A DNA stretch of 64,000 nt from Chloroflexota bacterium (lineage in GTDB: Bacteria > Chloroflexota > Anaerolineae > JAAEKA01), in NCBI GenBank assembly GCA_034717495.1, contig JAYELL010000038.1:79760-143759 (forward strand), in the 5' to 3' direction. Position 1 is the stretch's first letter, and each line of letters opens with the position of its first letter. A program made the translations under genes and the position numbers. The notes below the pieces were generated by a model that saw only the letters and a list, made by a program, of their open reading frames with translations, searched no databases and was not told the origin of the DNA. Positions 16,914 through 25,206 of this stretch are shown in pieces.

Positions 16914-17852
16914 ATGTCGTTGGTTCTTCGCCGCCCGTTGATCGCCCTGTCTCACAACAGGCAACTACAGGATCTTATTGTCGGCTTTCCTATTAGCCGG
17001 CGTATGGCGCGTCGGTTTGTGGCGGGAGAGAGCTTGCCTGAGGCCATCGACGTGATAAAACAGGTCAATGCCAGAGGGCTGCTTGCCACGATCGACTATC
17101 TTGGCGAAAATGTTTTCATGGAGGGGGAATCCCGGGTCAACGCCGACGAATACGTCCGGATCCTGCAGGCCATCGATGACAGCAACGTCAATGCCAATGT
17201 CTCGATCAAGCTGACTGCCATGGGGCTGGCCATCGACGACGGGCTCTGTTACGAAAACGTGCGTTTGATCGTGCAGTGGGCCGCAGAACTGGGCAATTCG
17301 GTGCGGATCGATATGGAGGACTCCCCTGTCACAGATCGCACCCTGGCCATCTATCGCCAGTTGCGAGAGGATTTCGACAACGTGGGCACGGTCATTCAGA
17401 GCTATCTTTTCCGCAGCCAGGCAGATGTGGCACAGCTAACGCGGGAGGGCCTGGCCAACTTGCGGCTGTGCAAGGGCGCCTATGACGAACCGCCCGAGGT
17501 GGCCTTTCCCCGGAAGGGGGAGGTGGATCGCAATCTGGAGGTGCTCATCAAGGCCATGTTGGAAGGGCAGTCGGATTACGATGGCACCTACGTTGCCGTG
17601 GCGAGCCACGATCACGCGATCATCAACTGGACCAAGGCCTTTGCCTTTCACAGGGGAATTACCCCGGATCGCTTCGAGTTCCAGATGTTGTACGGCATCC
17701 GGCGCGATCTTCAGCAAGCGCTGGTCGATCAGGGCTATCGGATGCGGGTATACATCCCCTATGGCACTGCCTGGTATCCCTATTTCATGCGCCGATTGGC
17801 GGAGCGGCCGGCCAATCTGCTTTTCTTCCTGCGCGCCCTGATGGGTGATTGA
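16914..17852 (+). CDS. Proline dehydrogenase (monofunctional)
   Basis: A 312-residue FAD-dependent proline dehydrogenase, oxidising proline to 1-pyrroline-5-carboxylate and passing electrons to the quinone pool. Family motifs are NVSIKLTAMG, RIDMEDS, RLCKGAY, YGIRRDLQ and the substrate-binding helix YFMRRLAERPAN with its two Arg. This is the short bacterial form without the aldehyde dehydrogenase domain. AAGGAGGG provides a strong ribosome binding site. No P5C dehydrogenase gene is adjacent. Confidence 0.93.
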   Translation: MSLVLRRPLIALSHNRQLQDLIVGFPISRRMARRFVAGESLPEAIDVIKQVNARGLLATIDYLGENVFMEGESRVNADEYVRILQAIDDSNVNANVSIKLTAMGLAIDDGLCYENVRLIVQWAAELGNSVRIDMEDSPVTDRTLAIYRQLREDFDNVGTVIQSYLFRSQADVAQLTREGLANLRLCKGAYDEPPEVAFPRKGEVDRNLEVLIKAMLEGQSDYDGTYVAVASHDHAIINWTKAFAFHRGITPDRFEFQMLYGIRRDLQQALVDQGYRMRVYIPYGTAWYPYFMRRLAERPANLLFFLRALMGD

Positions 17853-18007
17853 CGATTTGCCCCACCAAACTGCGATTGCCCTTATCAGCTGTTTGAAAAG
17901 GGGTCGAAGATCTCCCCAGGCCGCTCGAAAGCTGCAATTTAGGCATGGAAGTCGGTGGCCTGATGCTGCGAAGCACACTTTGAAGACCCAACAAGCCCAT
18001 GGACAAG

Positions 18008-18021
18008 ACTGTTTAAACAGT
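18008..18021. promoter_or_regulatory. Perfect 14-bp palindrome ACTGTTTAAACAGT
   Basis: A perfect inverted repeat ending 21 bp upstream of the -35 box of the ABC operon promoter. The position fits an activator or repressor binding site; no cognate regulator is next to it. Confidence 0.55.
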
Positions 18022-18042
18022 TTCTGAGAACGAGAATAGTGC

Positions 18043-18071
18043 TTGACAAGCGGTGTGAAGCTGATTACAAT
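18043..18071 (+). promoter_or_regulatory. Strong promoter of the first sugar ABC operon
   Basis: A consensus TTGACA (18043-18048) and TACAAT (18066-18071) with 17-bp spacing. Transcription would start near 18078, about 270 bases before the coding region. Confidence 0.8.
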
Positions 18072-18158
18072 GGGAAATGAAATTCGGCTTCGTTTGTCCC
18101 TCAGATGTCCGCGTGGGACATGTGTTTTACTTACTCTTCCCCGCGACCTCTGGCAACC

Positions 18159-18168
18159 AAAGGAGGTG
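18159..18168 (+). promoter_or_regulatory. Anti-16S element AAAGGAGGTG in the leader
   Basis: Ten bases fully complementary to the 16S rRNA 3' tail, far from any start codon (about 180 bases before the ATG). ACCTC at 18146-18150 can pair with GAGGT at 18163-18167. A longer match sits in the leader of the second ABC operon. Confidence 0.4.
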
Positions 18169-18346
18169 TCCCAAAAGAGACTTTCAGCAAAAAAACGTTC
18201 GTGATTAGTTGGCTGCTGGGTTCGGGTTCCCTTCCTCGCCCACCCCTCACCGGATCCGACGACCAGCCTGCGACAGCGAAGAGAGGGGTTCTTCCATTTC
18301 TGTTTTTCCATCACACCATGTTTCGATTCTCAAGGAGGAGAACGTC

Positions 18347-19888
18347 ATGAAAACTAAACTTGGGCTCAGTCTTTCCTTGCTTGTGTTGCTCTCTTTGATC
18401 ATGAGTGCCTGCGTGGCTGCACCGCCGCCCCAGGTTCAGGTGGTCAAGGAGACCGTGGAGGTTATCAAGGAGGTTCAGGTTCCCGCCGAACCCGATGCCA
18501 AACCCTATGAGGGTGTAGAGATCAACATCCTGACCTTCACCGGCCCCCAGATTGCCGAGCCTTTGCAGCGCCGTGGTCCCGATTTCGCCGAGTTGACAGG
18601 CGCTCAGGTCAACGTGGTCGTCGTTCCCTTCAGCGATCTGTATCAGAAGATTCTCACCGACGTCGCTACAGGCACGGACTCCTTCGACGCCTGGGTGTTT
18701 GCTCCCCAGTGGATGGTGGACTTTATCGTGCCCGGCTATGTTGAGGACCTGACCGAAAAAATCGCCAATGACCCTGATCTGGAGTGGGATGATGTGGCTC
18801 CCTTCTTCCGCAACTTCAGTGCCAGCTACCAGGGTAGCATCTATACCATTCCGTTGGATGGCGATTTCCACATGGGCTATTACCGCACCGATCTGATCGA
18901 TGAACCGCCCACAACCTGGGACGAATACCTGGCAATCGCCGCGGAGTTCCATGGCCAGGACCTGAACGGAGACGGCGATCCCGACTATGGCTCCTGCATC
19001 TCCAAGAAACGGGGCGCCCAGGCCTATTGGTTCATTTACGATATTGCTGCCTCGATGATCCAGAGTCAGGGCACCAGCCAGGGTACCTTCTTCGACACCG
19101 AGACCATGGAGCCGTTGGTGAAAAACGAAGCCTTCGCCAAGGCTCTGGAAATCAACATGGCCACCACCGAATTCGGTCCTCCCGATGAGCTGAACCTGGA
19201 CGTGGGCGACACCCGCAGCCTCTTCACCTCTGGCCGCTGTGCTCTCTCCCTGGATTGGGGAGACATCGGCACACTGGCCATCGATCCTGACACCTCCGTC
19301 GTACAGGACAAGACCGGCGCGATGATCTTGCCCGGTTCCACCGAGGTGTTGGATCGAGAGACCGGCAAGTTGGTGCCCTGCGACGACGAGACATGCCCCT
19401 ACGCGATCGATGGTGTGAATCACGCGCCTTTCGCTGCCTTTGGTGGCTGGTCGGGCGGCATCAACGCGGCGGCCGACGATCTCGTCAAGGCCGCAGCCTA
19501 CGACTTCTTCTCCTACATGGCCCAGCCTGCACAGGCCAATGTGGACGTGACCATCGGGTTGACCGGTTTCAACCCCTACCGGACTTCCCAGTTCCTGAAT
19601 CGCAAGGGTTGGGTGGAAGCGGGCATGAGTCCTCAGGCCGCTGCCGACTATCTGGGCGCCATCGAGGGTAGCCTGGCCAGCCCCAATATGGTGCTCGATC
19701 TTCGCATCCCGCAAAACCAGCGCTACCAGCAGGTGGTGTTGGACCAGGCGGTGAGTCAGTTCATGGCTGGCGAGATCACGGCCGAAGAGGCCATGGAACA
19801 GATCTACGTTGGCTGGGAGGAGATCACCGAGGAATTGGACCGCGAGGACCAACTCAAGGCTTACACTGGCACGTTGGGCGCCGAATAA
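18347..19888 (+). CDS. Sugar ABC transporter substrate-binding lipoprotein
   Basis: A 513-residue family 1 extracellular solute-binding lipoprotein (CUT1 type). The signal peptide ends at lipobox LIMSAC (Cys22), followed by a VKETVEVIKEVQV linker. The two-lobed binding domain shows FAELTGAQVNVVVVPF early and WGDIG with GGWSGGI later. A calcium-like loop D-L-N-G-D-G-D-P-D lies near residue 205. AAGGAGGAG (18332-18340) fixes ATG 18347. Two permeases, an FGGY kinase and epimerase-like genes follow, so the ligand is likely a sugar or polyol; it cannot be named. Confidence 0.92.
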   Translation: MKTKLGLSLSLLVLLSLIMSACVAAPPPQVQVVKETVEVIKEVQVPAEPDAKPYEGVEINILTFTGPQIAEPLQRRGPDFAELTGAQVNVVVVPFSDLYQKILTDVATGTDSFDAWVFAPQWMVDFIVPGYVEDLTEKIANDPDLEWDDVAPFFRNFSASYQGSIYTIPLDGDFHMGYYRTDLIDEPPTTWDEYLAIAAEFHGQDLNGDGDPDYGSCISKKRGAQAYWFIYDIAASMIQSQGTSQGTFFDTETMEPLVKNEAFAKALEINMATTEFGPPDELNLDVGDTRSLFTSGRCALSLDWGDIGTLAIDPDTSVVQDKTGAMILPGSTEVLDRETGKLVPCDDETCPYAIDGVNHAPFAAFGGWSGGINAAADDLVKAAAYDFFSYMAQPAQANVDVTIGLTGFNPYRTSQFLNRKGWVEAGMSPQAAADYLGAIEGSLASPNMVLDLRIPQNQRYQQVVLDQAVSQFMAGEITAEEAMEQIYVGWEEITEELDREDQLKAYTGTLGAE

Positions 19889-19950
19889 CAACCCTCCACC
19901 GGGCGAGTCTCAGCCTAGCATTGAGCGCAGGGTGAAGGCTTTCCCTCTTC

Positions 19951-19991
19951 CCGGTGTCGCATGGCTCGAAATTCGGGCCATGCGACACCGG
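19951..19991. repeat. REP-like 15-bp hairpin between binding-protein and permease genes
   Basis: A perfect 15-bp inverted repeat (19951-19965 with 19977-19991; arms CCGGTGTCGCATGGC) and an 11-base loop that can itself pair. There is no T-run, so it is more likely an mRNA stabiliser or partial attenuator than a full terminator. This placement is typical of binding-protein operons, where it allows more binding protein than permease. Confidence 0.85.
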
Positions 19992-20038
19992 TGCCACTGC
20001 GGATCAAACCGGCAATAAAATGAGAAGCGGGCCTGCTT

Positions 20039-21202
20039 ATGACAGTCGATGACAGATCATCGGAGCTGACGACAGCAAGGAGTGATCCAGGGATGGAACA
20101 ACCTGGATTATGGGGGCGGGTTCAGAGGCGATTCGAGGGGTCTGCCAACAGTGTTTTCATCTGGCCAGCCATTCTGATGGTTCTGTTCTTGTCCATCTTT
20201 CCTCTGATCATCTCTCTTTACCTGGCCTTCTCACGCCTGAAGTTTGTGCCCGGTGGCTTCGAAATCAAATTCGTTGGTCTGGCCAATTTCCGAAAGCTCC
20301 TGGTTGGCACCGAAAAAAACCATTTCCTGGGCAAGACCAGCCATCCATCCCTGCTGGGTTGGCTGTTGTTCGTACTCTTCGTGGGCTTGCTTTTATTATT
20401 CCTCCTCCGGTATATCAGGGGAAGTGAGTTTTCTATCGGGGGGCTGATCTTCCGTGGGGTGATTGTCGCCGTCCTGACCCTCTTTGCCTGGCTGGTGATT
20501 CAGACACTTTCGCCTGGGGGCCGTCCAGGAACCATGGTGATTACCTGGGTGTATGTCTTCGTCGGGATTGCGATCCAGTATACGCTGGGCTTGGGGTTGG
20601 CCCTGCTGGTCACCCAGCCGTTGCCGGGCAGGCGTTTCTTTCGGGTTGTGTTCCTATTGCCGATGATGATCACACCGGTCGGTGTGGCCTATATGTTTCG
20701 CATGATGACCGATACCGACAAAGGTCCCTTGCAACCGATTTGGCAGGCAATGGGGCTTGGGCTTTATTCCTGGGTGACTGATCCCTGGGGCGCGCGCAGT
20801 GCCGTCATGATCGGTGATATCTGGCAATGGACGCCCTTCATGTTCATCGTGTTGCTGGCTGCGCTCGAAGCCCAATCGATCGAGCAGCGGGAGGCCGCTC
20901 TGGTCGACGGCGCCAATCGCTGGCAAATCCTGCGCAACATCACCATGCCCCAGATCTTTCCCGTGAGCCTTACATTAGTGTTGATCCGCATGATCGAAGC
21001 CTTCAAGATCGTCGATCTTCCCAATGTTTTGACCAATGGAGGACCGGGCACTGCTACCGAGTCGTTGACCTTGCATTCGTGGATTTCGTGGCGAACCCTG
21101 GATATCGGCGGTTCGGCGGCCATTGCTTATTCCTTGCTTCTGGTGGTCACCTTCTTTGGCATCGCCTATGTCAATATCCTGCGCACCCGGGTCGCGGAGT
21201 GA
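20039..21202 (+). CDS. Sugar ABC transporter permease (MalF type) with extra membrane insert
   Basis: A 387-residue CUT1-family permease. TM1 is around residues 40-62. The EAA loop that contacts the ATPase is AALVDGANRWQILRNITMP near residue 285. About 60 residues with two extra hydrophobic stretches (GWLLFVLFVGLLLLFLL and GVIVAVLTLFAWLVI) sit between TM1 and TM2; the equivalent permease of the second operon lacks them. It follows the binding protein after a REP-like hairpin. The start is uncertain: ATG 20039 or 20093. Confidence 0.88.
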   Translation: MTVDDRSSELTTARSDPGMEQPGLWGRVQRRFEGSANSVFIWPAILMVLFLSIFPLIISLYLAFSRLKFVPGGFEIKFVGLANFRKLLVGTEKNHFLGKTSHPSLLGWLLFVLFVGLLLLFLLRYIRGSEFSIGGLIFRGVIVAVLTLFAWLVIQTLSPGGRPGTMVITWVYVFVGIAIQYTLGLGLALLVTQPLPGRRFFRVVFLLPMMITPVGVAYMFRMMTDTDKGPLQPIWQAMGLGLYSWVTDPWGARSAVMIGDIWQWTPFMFIVLLAALEAQSIEQREAALVDGANRWQILRNITMPQIFPVSLTLVLIRMIEAFKIVDLPNVLTNGGPGTATESLTLHSWISWRTLDIGGSAAIAYSLLLVVTFFGIAYVNILRTRVAE

Positions 21203-21209
21203 CTCAGTC

Positions 21210-22259
21210 ATGTTTGAGAGAATCTTTAAGTCCAAGTCGGTGTTGAGTATGTCTCCCATTGAGATGACTCTCTCCTACATCCTGTTGATCGGTTGGGCCA
21301 TCGTATGCCTGTTCCCCATCTATTGGCTGGCGGTCACGTCGCTGAAACTTCCGATCGATGTCAACATGGGACCCTATTATGTTCCCTTTGTTGATTTTGA
21401 GCCCTCGGGCCACGCATGGGAGTACATCCTGGCTGGCGACCTGGCCCGTGATACCCGGCGCAACTATGCCAATACGGTTGTGGTCGCGTCGGTCAGTGCT
21501 GTCATCGCCCTGATCCTGGGTACGGCTGCTGCCTACGCGTTGACTCGCTTCGATTACAATCCAAAACTTGGTGCAATCGGTCTTTTCATTCTCTGCCTGG
21601 CACTGGGCATTATCCTGGTCGTTATTGGCGTGCCCTGGCTTCTGGCCCTGGTATTGATCATTGCTCTGTTTATCATCTTGCTGCAAACGATCGGCAAACG
21701 TTTCAAACGCTCATTGGGAAACAGCGATATCGCTTTCTGGCTGATCTCACAGCGCATGTTGCCACCGGTGGCTGTCGTCATACCCATTTATATCATGTTC
21801 CAGTTCCTGGGCAACGCGATTGGTGTGAGGCTGCTGGATACCCGCTTTGCCCTGATAATCACTTATATTGCCGTCAATCTGCCAATAGTAATCTGGCTGA
21901 TGCGCGACTATTTTTTGACCATTCCAATCGAGTTGGAGGAGTGTGCTGCCATCGATGGTGCCTCTCGTTATAGAACGTTCGTGTCAATTGTCCTGCCTCT
22001 TTCATTGCCTGGATTGGTCGCCACGTTTCTGTTTATTCTCGTCTTCGCCTGGAACGAGTACCTGTTGGCGCTTTTTCTGTCGGGCGCGAAATCTCAAACC
22101 CTGCCCTTGACCGTGGCAGCTCAGAACGCTACCCGGGGTCCCCAGTGGTGGTACATGTCGGTGCTGATCCTGATCATGATCATTCCGGTTATCCTGATCG
22201 CTATAGCCCTGGAACGGTTTATCGCTCGCGGCCTGTTGGTGGGCGCTGTTAAGGGCTAG
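21210..22259 (+). CDS. Sugar ABC transporter permease (MalG type) with extra membrane insert
   Basis: A 349-residue CUT1-family permease; the equivalent in the second operon has 281. The EAA loop is ELEECAAIDGASRYRTFVSIVLP near residue 250 (motif EECAAIDGASRYRTF). Between YALTRFDYNPK and FWLISQRMLPP lies an extra, very hydrophobic insert of about 60 residues. It starts 7 bases after the previous gene, so the two are surely co-translated and form the membrane heterodimer. No ATPase gene is in the operon. Confidence 0.88.
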   Translation: MFERIFKSKSVLSMSPIEMTLSYILLIGWAIVCLFPIYWLAVTSLKLPIDVNMGPYYVPFVDFEPSGHAWEYILAGDLARDTRRNYANTVVVASVSAVIALILGTAAAYALTRFDYNPKLGAIGLFILCLALGIILVVIGVPWLLALVLIIALFIILLQTIGKRFKRSLGNSDIAFWLISQRMLPPVAVVIPIYIMFQFLGNAIGVRLLDTRFALIITYIAVNLPIVIWLMRDYFLTIPIELEECAAIDGASRYRTFVSIVLPLSLPGLVATFLFILVFAWNEYLLALFLSGAKSQTLPLTVAAQNATRGPQWWYMSVLILIMIIPVILIAIALERFIARGLLVGAVKG

Positions 22260-22265
22260 GAATGG

Positions 22266-22487
22266 GTGACACGGCGACACGGCGATACGGAGACGCTGCG
22301 ATGGGGCGACGCGGCGACGCGGCGACGCGGTGACACGGCGATCCTGCGACACGGAGACAGAGGGTCAGAAAAAACCTGATACGGCGTCTCCGGGACTCTG
22401 AGACTCTGATACTCCGGAACTCTGAAACTCTGAAACTCCGACCCTGCGACACTTTGACATGATGACATAATGACATTCTGCCTCTGC
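22266..22487. repeat. Long two-part octamer-phased tract between permease and kinase
   Basis: Twelve in-phase units of GCGACNCG type (22266-22361) are followed, after about 30 bases, by twelve in-phase units of GANACTCY type shading into GACATNAT (22392-22487). The second block ends five bases before the start of the FGGY kinase. This is the longest uninterrupted example of the family in the window. Confidence 0.93.
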
Positions 22488-22492
22488 AACCC

Positions 22493-24022
22493 ATGAACTG
22501 CCAATACATCCTCGCCCACGACCTGGGTACGACAGGCAACAAGGCCACTCTTTTTGCTTCCGATGGCACTGTCGTCGCCTCAACTTTCGTCGGCTACGAG
22601 ACCGATTACCCCCAGCCGAACTGGGTGGAGCAGGATCCTGCCGACTGGCGGGAGGCACTGTTTGGTGCCACTCGCAGGTTGCTCTCCGAGTCAGGGGTGA
22701 ACCCGGGCGAGGTTGCCGTGGTGAGTTTCAGCGGACACATGAATGGCGCCCTGGTGGTGGACGCCGCTGGCGTGCCGCTGCGCCCGGCCATCATCTGGGC
22801 GGATCAGCGAGCCACAGACCAGGAGTGCTTTATCAGAGACCGCTGCGGCAACGACGAAACCTACCGGGTAACTGGCAACCGCGTCAGTCCGGCCTACACC
22901 GCGGCCAAGCTGCTCTGGATAAAGGACAACCAGCCGGAAGTTTTTGGCAGGATTCACAAAGTTCTGCAAGCCAAGGATTACGCGGCCTTTCTTTTCTGCG
23001 GAGTTCTGGCGACCGATTACTCCGACGCTTCGATGACCCAGCTGCTGGATCTGGAAGAGCTAACATGGTCAGGGGACCTGCTGGATCGCCTGGAGTTGGA
23101 CGAGTTGTTGCTGCCAGAGCTGCATACCAGTGCCACCGTAATTGGTGAAGTAACGGTTGAAGCAGCCAGCGCTACCGGGTTGCGAGCCGGGACACCGGTG
23201 GTGATCGGCGGCGGGGATGGCGCCTGTGCCTCTGTCGGTGCAGGATCGGTGCGGGATGGCGAGGTCTACAACTATATTGGCTCTTCCTCGTGGGTGGCGC
23301 TAACGACGGATAAGCCGGTTCTTGATCCCCTCCAACGCACCTTTAACTTCGTTCACCTGGATCCATCGTTGTATGGTGCACTGGGAACTACGCAGACGGC
23401 AGGCGGCGCCTACGATTGGTTTGAGCGCCTGGTCAGGGTCAATGCAGAGCAATATCCCCAATATGCCACTCTCGACGGGCTGGCAGCCGGCGTGCCGCCC
23501 GGGAGCCAGGGTCTGCTCTTCCTGCCCTATCTTCTGGGCGAACGCAGTCCTCACTGGAATCCCCTGGCCCGCGGCGCTTTTGTCGGCCTGGCCATGTCCC
23601 ATGGGCGCCCTGAGTTAGCCCGCTCTGTTCTGGAGGGCGTTGCCTTTAATCTGCGCCATATCCTGGACGTTCTGCGCGTTCAGGGAGTCGCGATCCCCGA
23701 AATGCGTTTGATTGGCGGCGGCGCCAAGAGCAAGCTGTGGCGACAGATTCTTGCGGATGTGTATGCACTTCCTGTGGTGCAATTGCAGTTGCCGGCCCAG
23801 GCGACCTCGCTTGGTGCTGCCGTCGCCGGCGGTATTGGCGTTGGGCTGTTTCCAGATTATACTGTGGTCCAGGACCTGGCGCCCGCGATCTCGCGGGTTT
23901 ATCCCGACCCCGATGCTGTTGCCATTTACGAAGGACTATTCCCGCTGTTCAAAAAGACCTATTGTCTGTTGGAACCGGTATTCCAAGAATTGGCCACGTT
24001 CGCGCGTCAGGCCATCGAGTAG
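22493..24022 (+). CDS. FGGY-family carbohydrate kinase (xylulokinase-like)
   Basis: A 509-residue ASKHA-fold sugar kinase. The N-terminal phosphate-1 motif is DLGTTGNKATLF; WADQRATDQ and GGGDGACASVGAG follow; the late GGGAKSKLWRQILADVY and ATSLGAAVAGG are FGGY C-terminal signatures. It would phosphorylate the imported sugar or its ketose form; xylulokinase is the closest guess. The ribosome binding site is masked by the octamer repeat. The next gene starts 8 bases after its stop behind an AGGAGGAG site. Confidence 0.88.
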   Translation: MNCQYILAHDLGTTGNKATLFASDGTVVASTFVGYETDYPQPNWVEQDPADWREALFGATRRLLSESGVNPGEVAVVSFSGHMNGALVVDAAGVPLRPAIIWADQRATDQECFIRDRCGNDETYRVTGNRVSPAYTAAKLLWIKDNQPEVFGRIHKVLQAKDYAAFLFCGVLATDYSDASMTQLLDLEELTWSGDLLDRLELDELLLPELHTSATVIGEVTVEAASATGLRAGTPVVIGGGDGACASVGAGSVRDGEVYNYIGSSSWVALTTDKPVLDPLQRTFNFVHLDPSLYGALGTTQTAGGAYDWFERLVRVNAEQYPQYATLDGLAAGVPPGSQGLLFLPYLLGERSPHWNPLARGAFVGLAMSHGRPELARSVLEGVAFNLRHILDVLRVQGVAIPEMRLIGGGAKSKLWRQILADVYALPVVQLQLPAQATSLGAAVAGGIGVGLFPDYTVVQDLAPAISRVYPDPDAVAIYEGLFPLFKKTYCLLEPVFQELATFARQAIE

Positions 24023-24030
24023 GAGGAGTT

Positions 24031-25122
24031 ATGCCCTGGGAAACCATCCTTCATCTGCACGACTGCCATTTTGGTGACAGGGATCGGCTACTTGCCGAAC
24101 ACGAGGATCTCTCCGCAGGGACCTTCCGCTATCGCACTGGCGTGGCAGCATTGATCTTATCCAACCGGGTCGGGACCATTACCGTGCTACCCTTTCAGGG
24201 CCAGCAGATCTGGGACGCCGAGTACTATGGACGGGCGTTGACGATGAAATCCATGTTCGACGTCCCCTTCCCGACCACGGATTATCTGCGCACCTACGGC
24301 GGTTTTTTGTTACACTGCGGCGCGACTGCCATGGGGGTGCCATCGGCCAAGGATACCCATCCCTTGCACGGAGAACTTCCAAATGCCCCTTACCAGTCGG
24401 CTCGCCTGCTCATCGGCGAAGACGAGCGGGGGTCATATCTTGGCGTGACGGGTGATTTTCAATACACGGTGGCCTTCAGCCACAACTATGTTGCTGAACC
24501 CACAGTCAAGATATACCAGGATTCCAGCCGTATTTCGGTGTCAATGATAATCAGGAACCTGAAGCACTCCGATATGGAATTGATGTATCTGGCCCACGCC
24601 AACTTTCGTCCGCTGGACAACAGCCAGCTCGTCTACAGCGCCCCATGTACGCCGGAGCATGTGCGGGTTCGCAGCAGCATTCCCTCCCACATTCGTCCAC
24701 CTGCCGGCTATCGAGATTTCCTGGCGGAACTGGAAGCTGATCCCTCGAGGCATAACCTGCTGGCGCCCGATCTCGCCTTCGACCCCGAGGTAGTCTTCTA
24801 TGTCGATTACCTGGCTGATGAGCAGGGTTGGGCCCATAGCATGCAGGTGCACCCCAGCGGTTCAGCTGATTTCATCAGCCACCGACCCGATCAATTGGAC
24901 CATGGTGTGCGCTGGATCAGCCGCACAGCGGACCAGGATGGATTGGGCATCATTCTGCCTGCCACGGCCGAGCCGGAAGGGTATTCTGCCGAAATGGCCA
25001 AGGGCAATATCAAGACTATTGCAGCGGGTGAAGAGTTCCGGGTGGACATGGAGATGGGCGCTCTGCAGCCAGACGAAGCCGCCGCGTTGCAGGCCAGGAT
25101 TGGGCAGATTCTCGGCGGTTGA
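24031..25122 (+). CDS. DUF4432 / aldose-1-epimerase-like protein
   Basis: About 363 residues of the DUF4432 branch of the galactose-mutarotase-like fold. It shows the mutarotase-type signature LHCGATAMGVP with HPLHGELPNAPY, and a late HPSGSADFISHRP. Such proteins occur in sugar operons and are thought to interconvert anomers or epimers; activity is unproven. AGGAGGAG immediately before ATG 24031 fixes the start; the longer reading frame upstream overlaps the kinase and is spurious. Confidence 0.85.
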   Translation: MPWETILHLHDCHFGDRDRLLAEHEDLSAGTFRYRTGVAALILSNRVGTITVLPFQGQQIWDAEYYGRALTMKSMFDVPFPTTDYLRTYGGFLLHCGATAMGVPSAKDTHPLHGELPNAPYQSARLLIGEDERGSYLGVTGDFQYTVAFSHNYVAEPTVKIYQDSSRISVSMIIRNLKHSDMELMYLAHANFRPLDNSQLVYSAPCTPEHVRVRSSIPSHIRPPAGYRDFLAELEADPSRHNLLAPDLAFDPEVVFYVDYLADEQGWAHSMQVHPSGSADFISHRPDQLDHGVRWISRTADQDGLGIILPATAEPEGYSAEMAKGNIKTIAAGEEFRVDMEMGALQPDEAAALQARIGQILGG

Positions 25123-25206
25123 CCCACAGATTGCCGGTGAAAAGCGCACTGGCTTTCGGGTCAGCAAAACATCGATAATCCCGGATAACCCAAACGGAGG
25201 AAGAAG

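Larger units (their letters stand above)
17853..18346. other. Intergenic region with operator, promoter and long leader of the first ABC operon
   Basis: No gene is supported. The first 150 bases show nothing recognisable. Then come the palindrome at 18008-18021, the promoter at 18043-18071 and a leader of about 270 bases containing a 16S-complementary segment at 18159-18168 that can pair with ACCTC at 18146-18150. Confidence 0.7.

Noticed and set aside
18311-19891. A 526-codon open frame antisense to the first binding protein
   Set aside because: The plus-strand gene has a lipobox, a ribosome binding site and operon context; the minus frame has none.
23737-24030. N-terminal extension of the DUF4432 protein
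   Set aside because: It overlaps the kinase in another frame; AGGAGGAG and ATG at 24031 give the real start.
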